From DASVCS01 sp036381495 (GTDB lineage: Bacteria; Gemmatimonadota; Gemmatimonadetes; Longimicrobiales; RSA9): 64,000 bases of DNA. This document shows positions 34,400 through 43,290 of the stretch, one piece after another. The notes beneath the pieces are model-generated. The model was given only the letters and a program-made list of their open reading frames with translations. It ran no database searches and was not told the origin of the DNA. A program made the position numbers and the translations under genes. The stretch covers positions 1 through 64,000 of the forward strand of contig DASVCS010000025.1 of NCBI GenBank assembly GCA_036381495.1, read 5' to 3'. Positions within the stretch are counted from its first letter, which is position 1; every line of letters begins with the position of its first letter.

Positions 34400-36730
34400 C
34401 TAATGGTATTCGACACCGATGTAGAGCGTCCGGGGCATGCCCGGCGCGAACTCCTCGCCGTTGAACGCCGTGTAGATGGCTCGTTCGGCGTAACGCTCGT
34501 TCAGCAGGTTCGAGATGCGGGCGAAGACCGTGATCCCCCCGTAGACCGGCTGACGTGCGCGCAGCGTGAAGACGTCGTGTCCCGGGTACTCGTGGGTGTT
34601 CTCCGGGTCCATCCAGTAACGCCCGACGTGCGACCATTCGGCGGCCGCCTCGCCGCCGCCCAGGAAGTCGGGTGCCCAGCTCAGCACGACGTTGCCGAGG
34701 TCCCGGGGCGCGACCTCGATGCCGTGGCCGTCGAAATCGATGTCGGGCTTCGGCCGCCAGTGTACGTACTCGTGGCGCGCGATCGAGTAGTCCACGGCCA
34801 GGCGGAGCGCCTCGGTGGCCTGGATGCCCAGGCCGAGCTCGACGCCGCGGTGCCGCGTCTCCCCGGCGTTCATCGTCTCGCGGGTGCCATCGGCGTGGAT
34901 GAACGTCAGCACGTCCGAGTCCTTCGTCATGTCGTAGACATCGGCCTCGAACGTGATGCGCCCGCCGATGCGGCCACGGACGCCCGCCTCGTAGCTGTTC
35001 GCGCGGACCGGGCGGAGGTCCACGGTGTGCTCCGCGGCTCCCTGCCGGAAGAGTTGGTCCTCGGACGGCGCGCGAAAACCGTGGCCGTATGCGGCGTAGA
35101 CGTTGAGCCCGCCGCCGAGGTCGAACGTCGCGCCGAGCTTCGGGCTCAGGTGCGTGAAGCGCACCCGCGTGTCCGCCGGACGGCGGTGCTCGGGATCCTC
35201 CGTCCCTGCCGTCAGGAGGTTGTCGTAGTCGTACGTCAGGTCATCGTAGCGCAATCCCGCGGTGATGCGCAGCCGCTCGACGGGCGTGGCCTCCGCCTGG
35301 AGGTAGGGCGAGATGCCGCGGAACGTCACGTCGTAGTCGTAGAGCACCGCACCCGCCGTGTACGCGGTGAAGGTCCGGCCCTCGCTCGTCGGCGTGATCG
35401 CCCGCTCGAAACGGTCACCGGGCGAGTAGTCCACGTCCACTCCGGCGATGAGCCGGAATCGGTCCGGCGCGATGTCCCACCGGTAGCGACCGAGGAACCC
35501 GAACGATCGGTGCGACGTCGTCGACTGCACCGGGTCGTAGGTCAGCGACCAGTTCGGGATCATCTCCATGCGGTTGCTGCGAACGTAGGGCGTGAGCGTG
35601 AGCGACGACGAGGCGCCCACGCGTGTCAGCGCGCTCGAGATCCGCAGCGACCGCACATCGCGGTAGGAGATCGGCGTGTAGTTCTTCGTCGGGCTGTGGA
35701 GATAGTCGTCGCGCGCGAGCGTCGACGAGCCCGCGGTCGACTGGTCGACCCGCGAGAACGCGGCCACGGTCTTGAGCCGGAGCGCGCCGGTGAGCGCGTG
35801 GTCCCAGCGCAGCGTGGCGGACTGGCGGTCGTAGGCGGTGCCATCGCGCCAGCCATCGGTGCGCGTCAGGTTGAGTTCGGCCCGCAGGCCCGCGTCGCCC
35901 CACGTCCCGCTCGCGTCCAGCAACAGCCGGCCCCAGCCGTGGGCGCCGCCCTCGAGCGACGCCTCGAGCTCGGGTTCGAGCGACGGCGCGCGCGTCCCCA
36001 CGTTGATCGTCCCGCCGATCGCGTCGCTGCCGTAGAGCGCCGAGACCGGTCCCTTCAACACCTCGATCCGCCCGGCCTGCGGCAGGTCCACTTCGTAGAG
36101 CGCGTTGTGGTTGAAGAATCCCGTCGACCGGATCGGGATGCCGTCCTCGAGGTAGAGGTAGACGGCCTGCGTGGTCAACGGCTGACGGATGGCCGTCATG
36201 TGCCCCTCCCCCGCGGTGACGTTCACCCACACGCCGGGGATCCGGCGCAACACTTCGGATGGGTGTGCCACCTTGATGTCCCGGAGCGCTTCGCCCGCAA
36301 GGACATCGATCGTGGCCGCCGTCTCCGAGCGTCGCTCCGCTTCGCGGCTGACGCTGACCACGATGTCCGAGACGGCCAGGGCCTCGACGGCGAGCGACAG
36401 GTCGAGGCGAACCGTTTCGCCCGGCCGCACCACGACGGTCCGCCGGACCTGGCCGTATCCAAGGCGTTGCGCGATCACGACCTGCGTGCCCGCGGGCACG
36501 CCGTTCAAGGCGTAGCGTCCGCGCGTGTCCGTCAATGTCGCGCCGCCGCCCTCGACGAAGACGGCCACATCCGCGAGGGGTTCGCCGGTCTCCGAGGCCG
36601 TGACGGTCCCGTGCACCGCGCCCGTCTGCCGTGCTTCGGCCGCTGAGGCGCCCGCCAGGATGGCGACCAACGTGATGGCGAGGCCGGCCCGTAACCGGCC
36701 CGCAGCGCCATCGGATCTATGGAATGACAT
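34400..36730 (-). CDS. TonB-dependent receptor, candidate metal-complex importer
   Basis: A 776-residue receptor. The ATG at 36730 (MSFHRSDGAAG) follows AGGTGGG and gives a signal peptide ending near EARQ. A CarboxypepD_reg-like domain (GAVHGTVTASETGEPLADVAVFVEGG) precedes the plug (VSDIVVSVSREAERRSETAATIDVLAG, GRIEVLKGPVSALYGSDAIGGTINV) and barrel, ending ...LYIGVEYH. The C-terminal His instead of Phe is unusual for a barrel end. The plug resembles that of copper or catecholate receptors, e.g. TAIRQPLTTQAVYLYLEDGIPIRSTGFFNHNALYEVD. The neighbours, a His-rich secreted protein upstream and a CPCC lipoprotein downstream, suggest a metal ligand. Identity of the ligand is inference only. Confidence 0.88.
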   Translation of the reverse strand: MSFHRSDGAAGRLRAGLAITLVAILAGASAAEARQTGAVHGTVTASETGEPLADVAVFVEGGGATLTDTRGRYALNGVPAGTQVVIAQRLGYGQVRRTVVVRPGETVRLDLSLAVEALAVSDIVVSVSREAERRSETAATIDVLAGEALRDIKVAHPSEVLRRIPGVWVNVTAGEGHMTAIRQPLTTQAVYLYLEDGIPIRSTGFFNHNALYEVDLPQAGRIEVLKGPVSALYGSDAIGGTINVGTRAPSLEPELEASLEGGAHGWGRLLLDASGTWGDAGLRAELNLTRTDGWRDGTAYDRQSATLRWDHALTGALRLKTVAAFSRVDQSTAGSSTLARDDYLHSPTKNYTPISYRDVRSLRISSALTRVGASSSLTLTPYVRSNRMEMIPNWSLTYDPVQSTTSHRSFGFLGRYRWDIAPDRFRLIAGVDVDYSPGDRFERAITPTSEGRTFTAYTAGAVLYDYDVTFRGISPYLQAEATPVERLRITAGLRYDDLTYDYDNLLTAGTEDPEHRRPADTRVRFTHLSPKLGATFDLGGGLNVYAAYGHGFRAPSEDQLFRQGAAEHTVDLRPVRANSYEAGVRGRIGGRITFEADVYDMTKDSDVLTFIHADGTRETMNAGETRHRGVELGLGIQATEALRLAVDYSIARHEYVHWRPKPDIDFDGHGIEVAPRDLGNVVLSWAPDFLGGGEAAAEWSHVGRYWMDPENTHEYPGHDVFTLRARQPVYGGITVFARISNLLNERYAERAIYTAFNGEEFAPGMPRTLYIGVEYH

Positions 36731-36844
36731 GAGCTTCCCACCTGTGAACATTCGCTACCGAACGCGGGAGCGTCGCGCCGGTGCCGCCCCGCGGGACGGA
36801 TCCCCGGAGTCGGCGCTCGTCGCGCGAGTCACTTCGCTGAAGCG

Positions 36845-37294
36845 TCAGTAGCCGGCAGGTGGGGCGTGCGCGAAGGGGAGGGCGTAGGGTGTCGGGCCCG
36901 GGAGCGCCGCGGGGTCCTCCGGGGCGGGGGAGGCGTCCCCCGCGCCCGCGGACAGCGACTCGGGCGCGGCCGCGGTCAGGATTGCTCCGGTCGCCCCCGC
37001 CTGGCAGTCTCCGAGACAGGTACAGGCGCCGGAGTGGTGCGATGGGTCGTGCGATCCGGCGGCGTGCCGAGCGGCCGTGTGGTCGTGCCCGGAGCCGGCG
37101 TGGCGATGCGCCGTGCCGGTGTGGTCGTGCCCGGCCGCGGGGTCCCCGTCATCTCCGCCGGCCGAGGCCGCCGTGGCCGGGAGCGCATCGTGGTGCGGAC
37201 ACTGGCCGATGCCGAACGCCTCCCTCCCCATGGAGAGGAGGAGCAGGACGGCCAGGAAACAGCCGAAGATGCGAAAGCGGAGTCCGCGTTTCAC
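36845..37294 (-). CDS. His-rich secreted metal-binding protein
   Basis: A 149-residue protein. The GTG at 37294 gives the n-region VKRGLRFR followed by GCFLAVLLLLSMGREAFG, a good signal peptide. The mature part starts GQCPHHD and contains a dense histidine run (HDHTGTAHRHAGSGHDHTAARHAAGSHDPSHHSG) and then ACTCLGDCQAG. Some 13 His and 4 Cys occur within about 60 residues, which fits a periplasmic Cu, Zn or Ni buffer. It resembles the small DUF2946-like proteins often found with TonB copper receptors, but that is similarity of style. It is the first gene of the proposed three-gene unit; the gap to the receptor is 114 bases. Confidence 0.65.
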   Translation of the reverse strand: MKRGLRFRIFGCFLAVLLLLSMGREAFGIGQCPHHDALPATAASAGGDDGDPAAGHDHTGTAHRHAGSGHDHTAARHAAGSHDPSHHSGACTCLGDCQAGATGAILTAAAPESLSAGAGDASPAPEDPAALPGPTPYALPFAHAPPAGY

Positions 37295-37313
37295 GATCGC
37301 CGCAGGGTCGGTT

Positions 37314-37360
37314 GGTTGCAGCCGATCCACAATAATGCAGGGCGGGGACCGACTGCAACC
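37314..37360 (-). promoter_or_regulatory. Promoter with dyad upstream of the His-rich protein
   Basis: On the minus strand TTGCAG (37353-37358) and TATTGT (37329-37334) lie 18 bases apart, about 35 bases before the GTG. GGTTGCAG at 37314-37321 and CTGCAACC at 37353-37360 form an 8-bp inverted repeat that overlaps the -35 box and flanks the -10 box. A metal-responsive regulator could bind here, or the RNA could fold; I cannot tell which. Confidence 0.45.
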
Positions 37361-37493
37361 CTTTTGTCGGAGGCGGTGGTGGGGCGCGCGAGATCGTGGC
37401 CGCACGAAGCCGGGGGCGGGAGCGCGCACGGTGCCGCGTCACCCGCCGGTGGGCGGAGCGCGGCCCGGGTGCCGTGCCCGCCGCGGGAGCCGC

Positions 37494-37784
37494 TCAGCGC
37501 CGGCCCACGCCCTCCTTGAGCCCCTTCCCGGCACGGAACGCCGGCGCCTTGGACGGGGGGACCCGCATCGTCTCACCGGTGCGCGGATTGCGCCCCATGC
37601 GCTCGCCCCGTTGACGGACCTCGAAGGTGCCGAAGCCGGTGATGCTCACGCGGTCGCCCCCCTTGAGCGCCCGGGCGATCACGCCGTTCGCGGGGTCGAA
37701 CAGGGCGTCGACCGCGGCGCGCGCATCCTTCTTCGAGAGCTTCGCGCGATCGGCGAGTCGATCGATGACTTGTCCCTTGTTCAT
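37494..37784 (-). CDS. hup: HU family DNA-binding protein
   Basis: A 96-residue histone-like protein. MNKGQVIDRLADRAKLSKKDARAAVDALF forms the dimer helices, GDRVSITGFGTFEVRQRGERMGRNPRTGETMRVPPSKAPAFRAGKGLKEGV the beta arms with the conserved RNPxTG and the tip Pro. GGGAGG precedes the ATG. It wraps and bends DNA without strong sequence preference. It stands alone on the minus strand, with about 100 bases on the upstream side. No acidic or Lys-rich extra tail is present. Confidence 0.97.
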   Translation of the reverse strand: MNKGQVIDRLADRAKLSKKDARAAVDALFDPANGVIARALKGGDRVSITGFGTFEVRQRGERMGRNPRTGETMRVPPSKAPAFRAGKGLKEGVGRR

Positions 37785-37889
37785 ACAGTCCTCCCTTCGA
37801 GGGTCGACACGTTGCGTGAAGGTCGCACGCGGCGTTGCAAGGAAAGTGCCCGGACGGTCGAGCGCGCGCCGCCGTGGTGGGCGGCGCCC

Positions 37890-38390
37890 TCAATCCGCGG
37901 CCATCGGCGCGCGCGCGCCGCCTTCCGTGGTGTGTTCGACGAAGAGGTCCTGGGCGAGGCGGTTGAAGTCGCGCTGCATGTCGTCGTGCGAGCGTTCGCC
38001 GGCCCGGCCGATCTCGGCGAGGCGCGGCTCGCCGATGCGGTCGCCGGCCGCGGCGAAGGTGGCGAAGGTGTCCTGCGCCTGCCGGGTGGCGATGATGTCG
38101 CCGACCAGGCGGAGGAAGTCGCTCTCGCGCATGGCGTCCACGGCGGCGCGAGCGGTGCCGACGAGTGTGCCGATCGCCTTCTTCAGGCCGTCCGCGCCGC
38201 CGAGCGTATCGCTGTACTCTTCGAGCCGCCGCTGATGCTCGCGCAGCGTCGGCAGCCAGCGGGCGCACAGCTCGCGGAAGCGCGGGTCCTGCGCCTGATC
38301 CCGGTGCTCGTCCACGGCTTCGACCAACTCGCGGTGCTGCATCACGGCGTTGTGGACCTGTTCACGCAGGAAATCCCGTCCTTTCTTCAT
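37890..38390 (-). CDS. Helical protein of unknown function
   Basis: A 166-residue, almost wholly helical protein starting MKKGRDFLREQVHNAVMQHRELVEAVDEHRDQ. GGAGG lies 6 bases before the ATG at 38390. His and Glu residues recur at helix spacing (QHRELVEAVDEHRD, LREHQRRLEEYSD, RSHDDMQRDFNRLAQDLFVEH), which resembles ferritin-like or hemerythrin-like bundles, but the ligand pattern is not complete enough to claim a diiron site. There is no signal peptide. It is followed by HU downstream on the same strand, about 105 bases away. A stress-related function is possible but unsupported. Confidence 0.6.
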   Translation of the reverse strand: MKKGRDFLREQVHNAVMQHRELVEAVDEHRDQAQDPRFRELCARWLPTLREHQRRLEEYSDTLGGADGLKKAIGTLVGTARAAVDAMRESDFLRLVGDIIATRQAQDTFATFAAAGDRIGEPRLAEIGRAGERSHDDMQRDFNRLAQDLFVEHTTEGGARAPMAAD

Positions 38391-38721
38391 GCGGGGCCTC
38401 CGGTGGGGAACGGTGGGGTCGGGACGGTGGCGTCCGGCGGTCGAGGTGGGCGCCGGGTGCACGGGCCGTGCCGCCCGGCGCGCGCAGCGGCCCGCGCGGC
38501 GGCCAGGACCGGACGCGTCCGGGCGCTGGGTCGTGTGCGACGGCGGCTGGACCGTGGCGCGAGCGCTGGATCGTGTCACGGGCGCGGGCCGAGGGACCCG
38601 GGCGCGGTGGGTCGGCGGGTCCGAGATGATCCTGGCACGGCCCCGCCGCGCAAACCCCTCCGGGGCATCGGATTTGCACCTTGCGACGCCGAACCCGGGC
38701 GGAACACCGCCGGAGGCCACC

Positions 38722-39087
38722 ATGGACGAGGAACTGATCGAGCGGGAGGACCTCTCCGTCTACCTCATCGCCGGCGTGCCGAAGAGCTTCCGGACCAAGC
38801 TCAAGGAATTCGTGGCGAGGCAGACGAAGGGCAAGGGCGATGCGATGCTGCTGGATGAGGAGTTCTCCGAGTGGGTCATCGCCCGCCTCCGGAACGAACG
38901 GCGCCGGCGCGGCCAGCGGACCGCGGCATCATCGGCGTTGTGGCGAGCGTACGCGGCGCTCAGTGCGGCGCGTTTCCACCTGCAACACCAGCCGGAAGAG
39001 GAGGAGCGGGTGCGCGAGCTGCGCCGCCGGGTCGAGTCGCTGTGGCGGGAGGTCAGCCCGATGTTCGAGGACGAGGAGGCGGCGTGA
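38722..39087 (+). CDS. Small charged helical protein of unknown function
   Basis: A 121-residue protein with CGGAGG five bases before the ATG at 38722. It begins MDEELIEREDLSVYLIAGVPKSFRTKLKEFVARQ and has a strongly acidic and basic alternating C-terminus (EEEERVRELRRRVESLWREVSPMFEDEE), suggesting a coiled coil. No cysteine or known motif is seen. It is divergent from the helical protein at 37890; the 331-base intergenic region between them holds no gene I can support. It ends 39 bases before the convergent nucleotidyltransferase gene. Confidence 0.6.
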   Translation: MDEELIEREDLSVYLIAGVPKSFRTKLKEFVARQTKGKGDAMLLDEEFSEWVIARLRNERRRRGQRTAASSALWRAYAALSAARFHLQHQPEEEERVRELRRRVESLWREVSPMFEDEEAA

Positions 39088-39126
39088 GCCGGATCGCGGA
39101 GCACCGTCGCCCGACGCGGCCGCAGG

Positions 39127-39930
39127 CTACGGCACGGCGCCCGGGTACCCACGGGATCGGGCCCCGGCTGCGCGGCCGACGCTGGGCAGCGCCTGCGCGG
39201 CCGCGGCCGCCCGCGCACTGAGCACCTGCATCGCCTCGCGGTAGCCGTGTAGCGTCCCCACGTCCACATACGCCTCGCCGGCCCGGATCCCGAGGGCGGT
39301 GCCGCCCCGGGCGAGGTAGTCGTTGACGAGCGTTCCGATGTATTCGTCGCGGCGGTCGCGCTCGCACCAGAGCGCGTGGAGGTCGGCGAGGACGGCACCG
39401 GGGAGCTTGAAGGCGCCCCAGATCCAGTCGGAAGTCGCGTCCCGTCGCTTGACCTGGATCTCGAGGACGCGGCCGCGCTCGTCGGTCACGACGGCATCGA
39501 AGAGCGCGGGATGGTCCGACGGGAACAGCAGGAACGACAGGGTGCCGGGAGGCAGCGCGGCGAAGCCGTCTTCGGGGAACCACACGGTGTCGGGGAGGCC
39601 GACGAGCACGGATTCGTCCGGGCGGATCCACGGAAGGGCGCGGAAGATCGCATCGCACAGCCCCGCGGGCCGCGGCTGGACGACGTAGCAGATGTTCGCG
39701 CCCGCGATCTCACCGCCGTAGTACTCGACGATGTCGGACTTGCCCGGCGCAATGACGAAGCAGATGCGGGTGGCGCCGCCGCGGATCATGCGTTCGAGCA
39801 GGAATTCGCTGACGGCGCGAGGTCGTTCGACGCCGGCCTCGAAGCGGCTACCGACGGGGAGCAGCTCCTTCGAGAAGGCGAGGGGCTGGATCCGGCTCCC
39901 GATCCCGGCGGCCGGAACGATCCCCCACAC
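39127..39930 (-). CDS. Sugar-1-phosphate nucleotidyltransferase
   Basis: A 267-residue NTP-transferase, likely a glucose-1-phosphate thymidylyl- or uridylyltransferase. It starts with VWGIVPAAGIGSRIQPLAFSKELLPVG, where GxGSR (a variant of GxGTR) and the PF-SKELLP stretch form the nucleotide and sugar site. VLVGLPDTVWF holds the metal Asp. YIGTLVNDYLARGGTALGI and YVDVGTLHGYREAM are typical C-terminal blocks. The GTG at 39930 lies 3 bases after the stop of the glycosyltransferase gene, so both are co-translated, and the product presumably feeds that enzyme. A 30-residue Ala-rich tail follows the domain. Confidence 0.85.
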   Translation of the reverse strand: MWGIVPAAGIGSRIQPLAFSKELLPVGSRFEAGVERPRAVSEFLLERMIRGGATRICFVIAPGKSDIVEYYGGEIAGANICYVVQPRPAGLCDAIFRALPWIRPDESVLVGLPDTVWFPEDGFAALPPGTLSFLLFPSDHPALFDAVVTDERGRVLEIQVKRRDATSDWIWGAFKLPGAVLADLHALWCERDRRDEYIGTLVNDYLARGGTALGIRAGEAYVDVGTLHGYREAMQVLSARAAAAAQALPSVGRAAGARSRGYPGAVP

Positions 39931-39933
39931 GGC

Positions 39934-41109
39934 TCAGGACTCCCCGGCGGCGGATGGATCGAAAGGCGCCGCGGCGCGCGACGCCGGCTGCGGCTGGCGG
40001 TCGGCGGCCGGCTCACGGCGTTGCCGTGCGTCGGTTCCCCGAGGCCGGCGGGGGGCTTCGAGCGCCGCTTCGAGTTCACGCGCGCGCCGTTCGGCGGTGT
40101 GTTCGGCGAGCACGCGCTCGCGGGCTGCGCGACCGATCTCGGCGAGCCGCTCGCGGGGCAGGTCGACCGCGGCGGCGGCCTCGTCCGTGTCCCGCGCGAT
40201 GAGGATCTCCCGATCCGGCTCGAACAGCTCGTCCAGCCCCTCCCACCAATCGCTGAGGATGGGCACGCCGCAGGCGGCGGCCTCGAAGAGGCGACCGGAG
40301 GGGCAATAGCCCATCTCGGCCATCGGCCGGCGCGTCACGTTGAGCGTCAGCGCCGACGAGCTGTAGAAGGCCGGGTGGTCGCGCGGCGGAACGTGCTGTA
40401 CGAAGTAGATGTTCTCGGTCCAGGGGAAGTCCTGCGGGTATTGCGCCCCGCCGATCAGGAACCGGCGGTCGGGCCGTCGCCTGGCGGTCTCGATGAAGAG
40501 CGCGGCGAGCCGGTCCTGCCGGTCGGCGGCGTAGGTGCCGAGGTAGGACAGATCCGCGCGGTACCAGGCGACGGCTGGGACGCGGCGGTACGCGTTCGGA
40601 TCGACGCTGCCGTAGAGCGGTGCGACCCGGCGCGCACCGAGCCGCTGCCGCAGCGCGTCCAGTGCCGCGCCCCCGGTGTAGCTCAGGACGACGTCGAAGT
40701 CGCCCAGCCCGTCCGGCCCGATGTAGTCGACCGGCTCGCCGCGGGCGAGGCGCTCGAGCGTGACCGGCGTGTCCATGTCGTAGAAGGCGCGCACGCCGGC
40801 GGCCGAAGACAGGACCAGCTCCGAGGCGGCGATCCCGTCGGGGCAGTACGACGTGACCATCCCCACGTCGGCGTCGCGGAGGTGACGCCGTGCGACGGGG
40901 AGCGCGACGTCCCAGCTCGGATAGAGGAACAACTCGCCGCCGGCCAGCTCGGTGAGATCCCGGTGGGCCGCGTAGTACGGGACGTCGCGCTCGAAGAAGA
41001 TTACGCGATGCCCTCGCTCGCCCAGCGCACGTGACAACCCGCGCCAGAGGGTGGCGTGCCCGTTCCCCCAGGATGAGCTCACGGTGAGGCCGAAGATCAC
41101 CAGTTTCAT
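39934..41109 (-). CDS. CgeB-like glycosyltransferase
   Basis: A 391-residue GT-B-like protein starting MKLVIFGLTVSSSWGNGHATLWRGL. It contains YDMDTPVTLERLARGEPVDYIG, YTGGAALDALRQRLGARRVAPLYGSVDP, and the C-terminal LTLNVTRRPMAEMGYCPSGRLFEAAACGVPILSDWWEGLDELFEPDREILIA, which carries the Glu-x7-E-like donor block (R-L-F-E-A-A-A-C-G) seen in CgeB and family 4-type enzymes. The last 50 residues are Arg/Pro/Ala-rich and probably disordered. Acceptor unknown. The gene is the first of a two-gene unit with the nucleotidyltransferase, so it probably glycosylates a cell-surface product. Confidence 0.82.
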   Translation of the reverse strand: MKLVIFGLTVSSSWGNGHATLWRGLSRALGERGHRVIFFERDVPYYAAHRDLTELAGGELFLYPSWDVALPVARRHLRDADVGMVTSYCPDGIAASELVLSSAAGVRAFYDMDTPVTLERLARGEPVDYIGPDGLGDFDVVLSYTGGAALDALRQRLGARRVAPLYGSVDPNAYRRVPAVAWYRADLSYLGTYAADRQDRLAALFIETARRRPDRRFLIGGAQYPQDFPWTENIYFVQHVPPRDHPAFYSSSALTLNVTRRPMAEMGYCPSGRLFEAAACGVPILSDWWEGLDELFEPDREILIARDTDEAAAAVDLPRERLAEIGRAARERVLAEHTAERRARELEAALEAPRRPRGTDARQRREPAADRQPQPASRAAAPFDPSAAGES

Positions 41110-41223
41110 GGCAAGGCACCGGGCCGTCGACCAACGGCCCGAGCGCGGCGCAATCTTCATTCCAGGGCGGCCTGCGGGCGCCAGGCCGGGGCTGGGGGCG
41201 GCGCTGGGTCGGGCGTGGAGCGG

Positions 41224-43290
41224 CTACGGCTCGGCGCCCAACCGCAGGCTGAGGGCGGCGTAGAAGGCGCGGCCGGGGCCCGGTTCGAAGTAGCGGCCGC
41301 CGAAGGCGTTGACGGTCACGCTGGCGTTGTATGCGGCATCCGTGACATTGGTGATGCCGAGGGTCGGCGCCAGGTCGATTCGGCCGAGGCGGAAGCCGGC
41401 GTGGCCGATCCTGGCATCGAGGACGGTGTAGCCGGGGGAGACGGCGCTGTTCGCGTCGTCGACGGGGATATCGGCCGAATGGCGGGCTTCGAGGACGGCG
41501 TAACGGGAGCCGTCGTCGAAGGCGATGGCGGCCTCGATGCGGTGGGGCGCGACGCCGGGGATGCGGTTGCCGTCGATGGTCGCGGTCGCCGCGGTGCCGC
41601 CGGAAAAGCGCGCATCCGTGTAGGTGTAGGCCAGCCGCGCGTGGAACCGGGGGGCGAGCTCCGCATCGAGCGCCGCCTCGACGCCGCGATGCACGGCGGA
41701 GCCGGCGTTGCGGAAGAACTGCCGGCCGGGTGCGGAAGCGACCTCGAACGGAATGAGCACGTCGTCGACGGCGGCGCGATAAAGGGCGAACTGAACCCCG
41801 ACCCGATCGGCGATGCGTCCCCGTGCGCCAGCTTCGACGGAGAACGTGTGTTCCGGCTCGAGCGACGGGTTGAAGCCCCCGGCGCCGTCCGGCCGGTTCG
41901 CCAGCTCCGTGGTCGTGGGCGTGGCGAAGGCGGTGGTCGCGTTCGCGTAGAGGTGCGCCGCATCGCCCAGCGCGAGGTGGAGTCCGAGCGATGGGCTGAG
42001 CGCGTCCATCGTGCGGACGCCCGAGTCATCCGGGTCGTCCGGCGCGATCAGCCGGTCGGCGGCGGAGAACCGGAAGCGGTCGTAGCGCAGGCCGGCGGTC
42101 AGGTCGAGCGGCCCGGTGAGCGGGAGCGCCAGGTTCGCGAAGGCGCCCAGCGCCGCGACGGCCTCCGACTGGTCCAGCGTGAGCGCACCGCGGGCGCCGG
42201 CATTGTTCTCGAAGTTGTGCCGGTCGTCGTGTTGCAGCCCGATGTCGGCGCCGACGGCCCACCGCCAACCGCGCGCGCCGGTACCGGTGCCGGAGCGGAA
42301 CACGACGCGCGCACCGCCCGCCGTGCGCCTGAGGTCGATGATCGCGGGCGGGATCGGGTTGTCGACGCTCCGCGCCACGACATAGGCGGACGCCTCGAGT
42401 CGATGCGCGCCCAACGGCCGGCGCCAGATCGCACCGAGTTCGCCCTGTTGCCCTCGCTCGCCCGTGCGCTGCGTCCGGTTGGAGAGGTGCGCGGCGGTCC
42501 GATCCGCTTCGAGTTCCGCCGCGGAGAGGGATCCGGGGTTGCGCGCATCGTAATCCACGAAGTGACCCGTCACGCGCAGGTCTTCGTCACCGCGCAGCCA
42601 GTGCAGGCGCGCCGTGGCGTGCAGCTTCTCCGACGCACTGAAGTCGCGGTAGCCGTCGTACGCGAGGCGGGCGACGTGCAGCAGGTACGCCGCATCCGCG
42701 CTGCTGCCCGCCGCCGTCGCATCCAGCCGGAGCAGCCCGTCCTGCCCCGCGACCACGCCCGCCTCCCACGGTGCCCCACTCGCCGGATCCGTTTCGAGCA
42801 GGATCACGCCGCCCGCCGCGTTGCCGTACAGCATCGAGGCGGGTCCCCGCAACACCTCGATGCGCCCGAGCGCGCTCAGGTCCACGTGGCTGAGCGTGGT
42901 CTGGCCGTCCGGCAGCGTGGCCGGAATGCCGTCCACCAGGACCTTGATGCCGCGGACGCCGAACTGGGCGCGCGCGCCGAAGCCGCGGATCGAGATCCGC
43001 TCGCCGAGCGCATCATTGTAGCGGTTGTCGATCTGCACGCCCGGTACGCCGCGCAGGGTCTCATCCAGACCCAGGCCGGGCCGGCCGCGGCGCAGCCGCG
43101 CCTCATCGACCACATCCACGGCATACGGCGCCTCACGCAACTCGATCGGCGCCCGCAACACCGTGATGACGATGGGGCGCACCGGAATGGGCGCAACGCT
43201 GTCCGTCGCCGGCTCCTGGCCGCGCGTTGCGCCTGGCCAGACCAGCCCCGCGGCGAGGATCGCCGCGGGCACCGCCCGGTGCAGTGACAT
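41224..43290 (-). CDS. TonB-dependent receptor, FecA-like
   Basis: A 688-residue receptor. The ATG at 43290 has GAGGGG upstream and gives a signal peptide (MSLHRAVPAAILAAGLVWPGATRGQ). There is no carboxypeptidase-regulatory domain. The plug contains VITVLRAPIELREAPYAVDVVD (TonB-box-like VITVL), ISIRGFGARAQFGVRGIKVLVDGIPATLPDGQTTLSHVDL and RIEVLRGPASMLYGNAAGGVIL, blocks common to FecA-type ferric-siderophore receptors. The barrel ends ...FYAALSLRLGAEP, without a terminal aromatic residue. Its substrate is likely an iron complex, but no siderophore genes or periplasmic binding protein are adjacent. The leader at 43291-43532 has an 8-bp inverted repeat (CGAGTCCC 43398-43405 with GGGACTCG 43415-43422). 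Confidence 0.9.
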   Translation of the reverse strand: MSLHRAVPAAILAAGLVWPGATRGQEPATDSVAPIPVRPIVITVLRAPIELREAPYAVDVVDEARLRRGRPGLGLDETLRGVPGVQIDNRYNDALGERISIRGFGARAQFGVRGIKVLVDGIPATLPDGQTTLSHVDLSALGRIEVLRGPASMLYGNAAGGVILLETDPASGAPWEAGVVAGQDGLLRLDATAAGSSADAAYLLHVARLAYDGYRDFSASEKLHATARLHWLRGDEDLRVTGHFVDYDARNPGSLSAAELEADRTAAHLSNRTQRTGERGQQGELGAIWRRPLGAHRLEASAYVVARSVDNPIPPAIIDLRRTAGGARVVFRSGTGTGARGWRWAVGADIGLQHDDRHNFENNAGARGALTLDQSEAVAALGAFANLALPLTGPLDLTAGLRYDRFRFSAADRLIAPDDPDDSGVRTMDALSPSLGLHLALGDAAHLYANATTAFATPTTTELANRPDGAGGFNPSLEPEHTFSVEAGARGRIADRVGVQFALYRAAVDDVLIPFEVASAPGRQFFRNAGSAVHRGVEAALDAELAPRFHARLAYTYTDARFSGGTAATATIDGNRIPGVAPHRIEAAIAFDDGSRYAVLEARHSADIPVDDANSAVSPGYTVLDARIGHAGFRLGRIDLAPTLGITNVTDAAYNASVTVNAFGGRYFEPGPGRAFYAALSLRLGAEP

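Noticed and set aside
34046..36646. Long plus-strand frame opposite the second TonB receptor
   Set aside because: Same antisense effect; the minus strand carries the receptor motifs and a good ribosome binding site.
41215..43287. Plus-strand frame of 690 codons opposite the third TonB receptor
   Set aside because: Antisense shadow with no domain.
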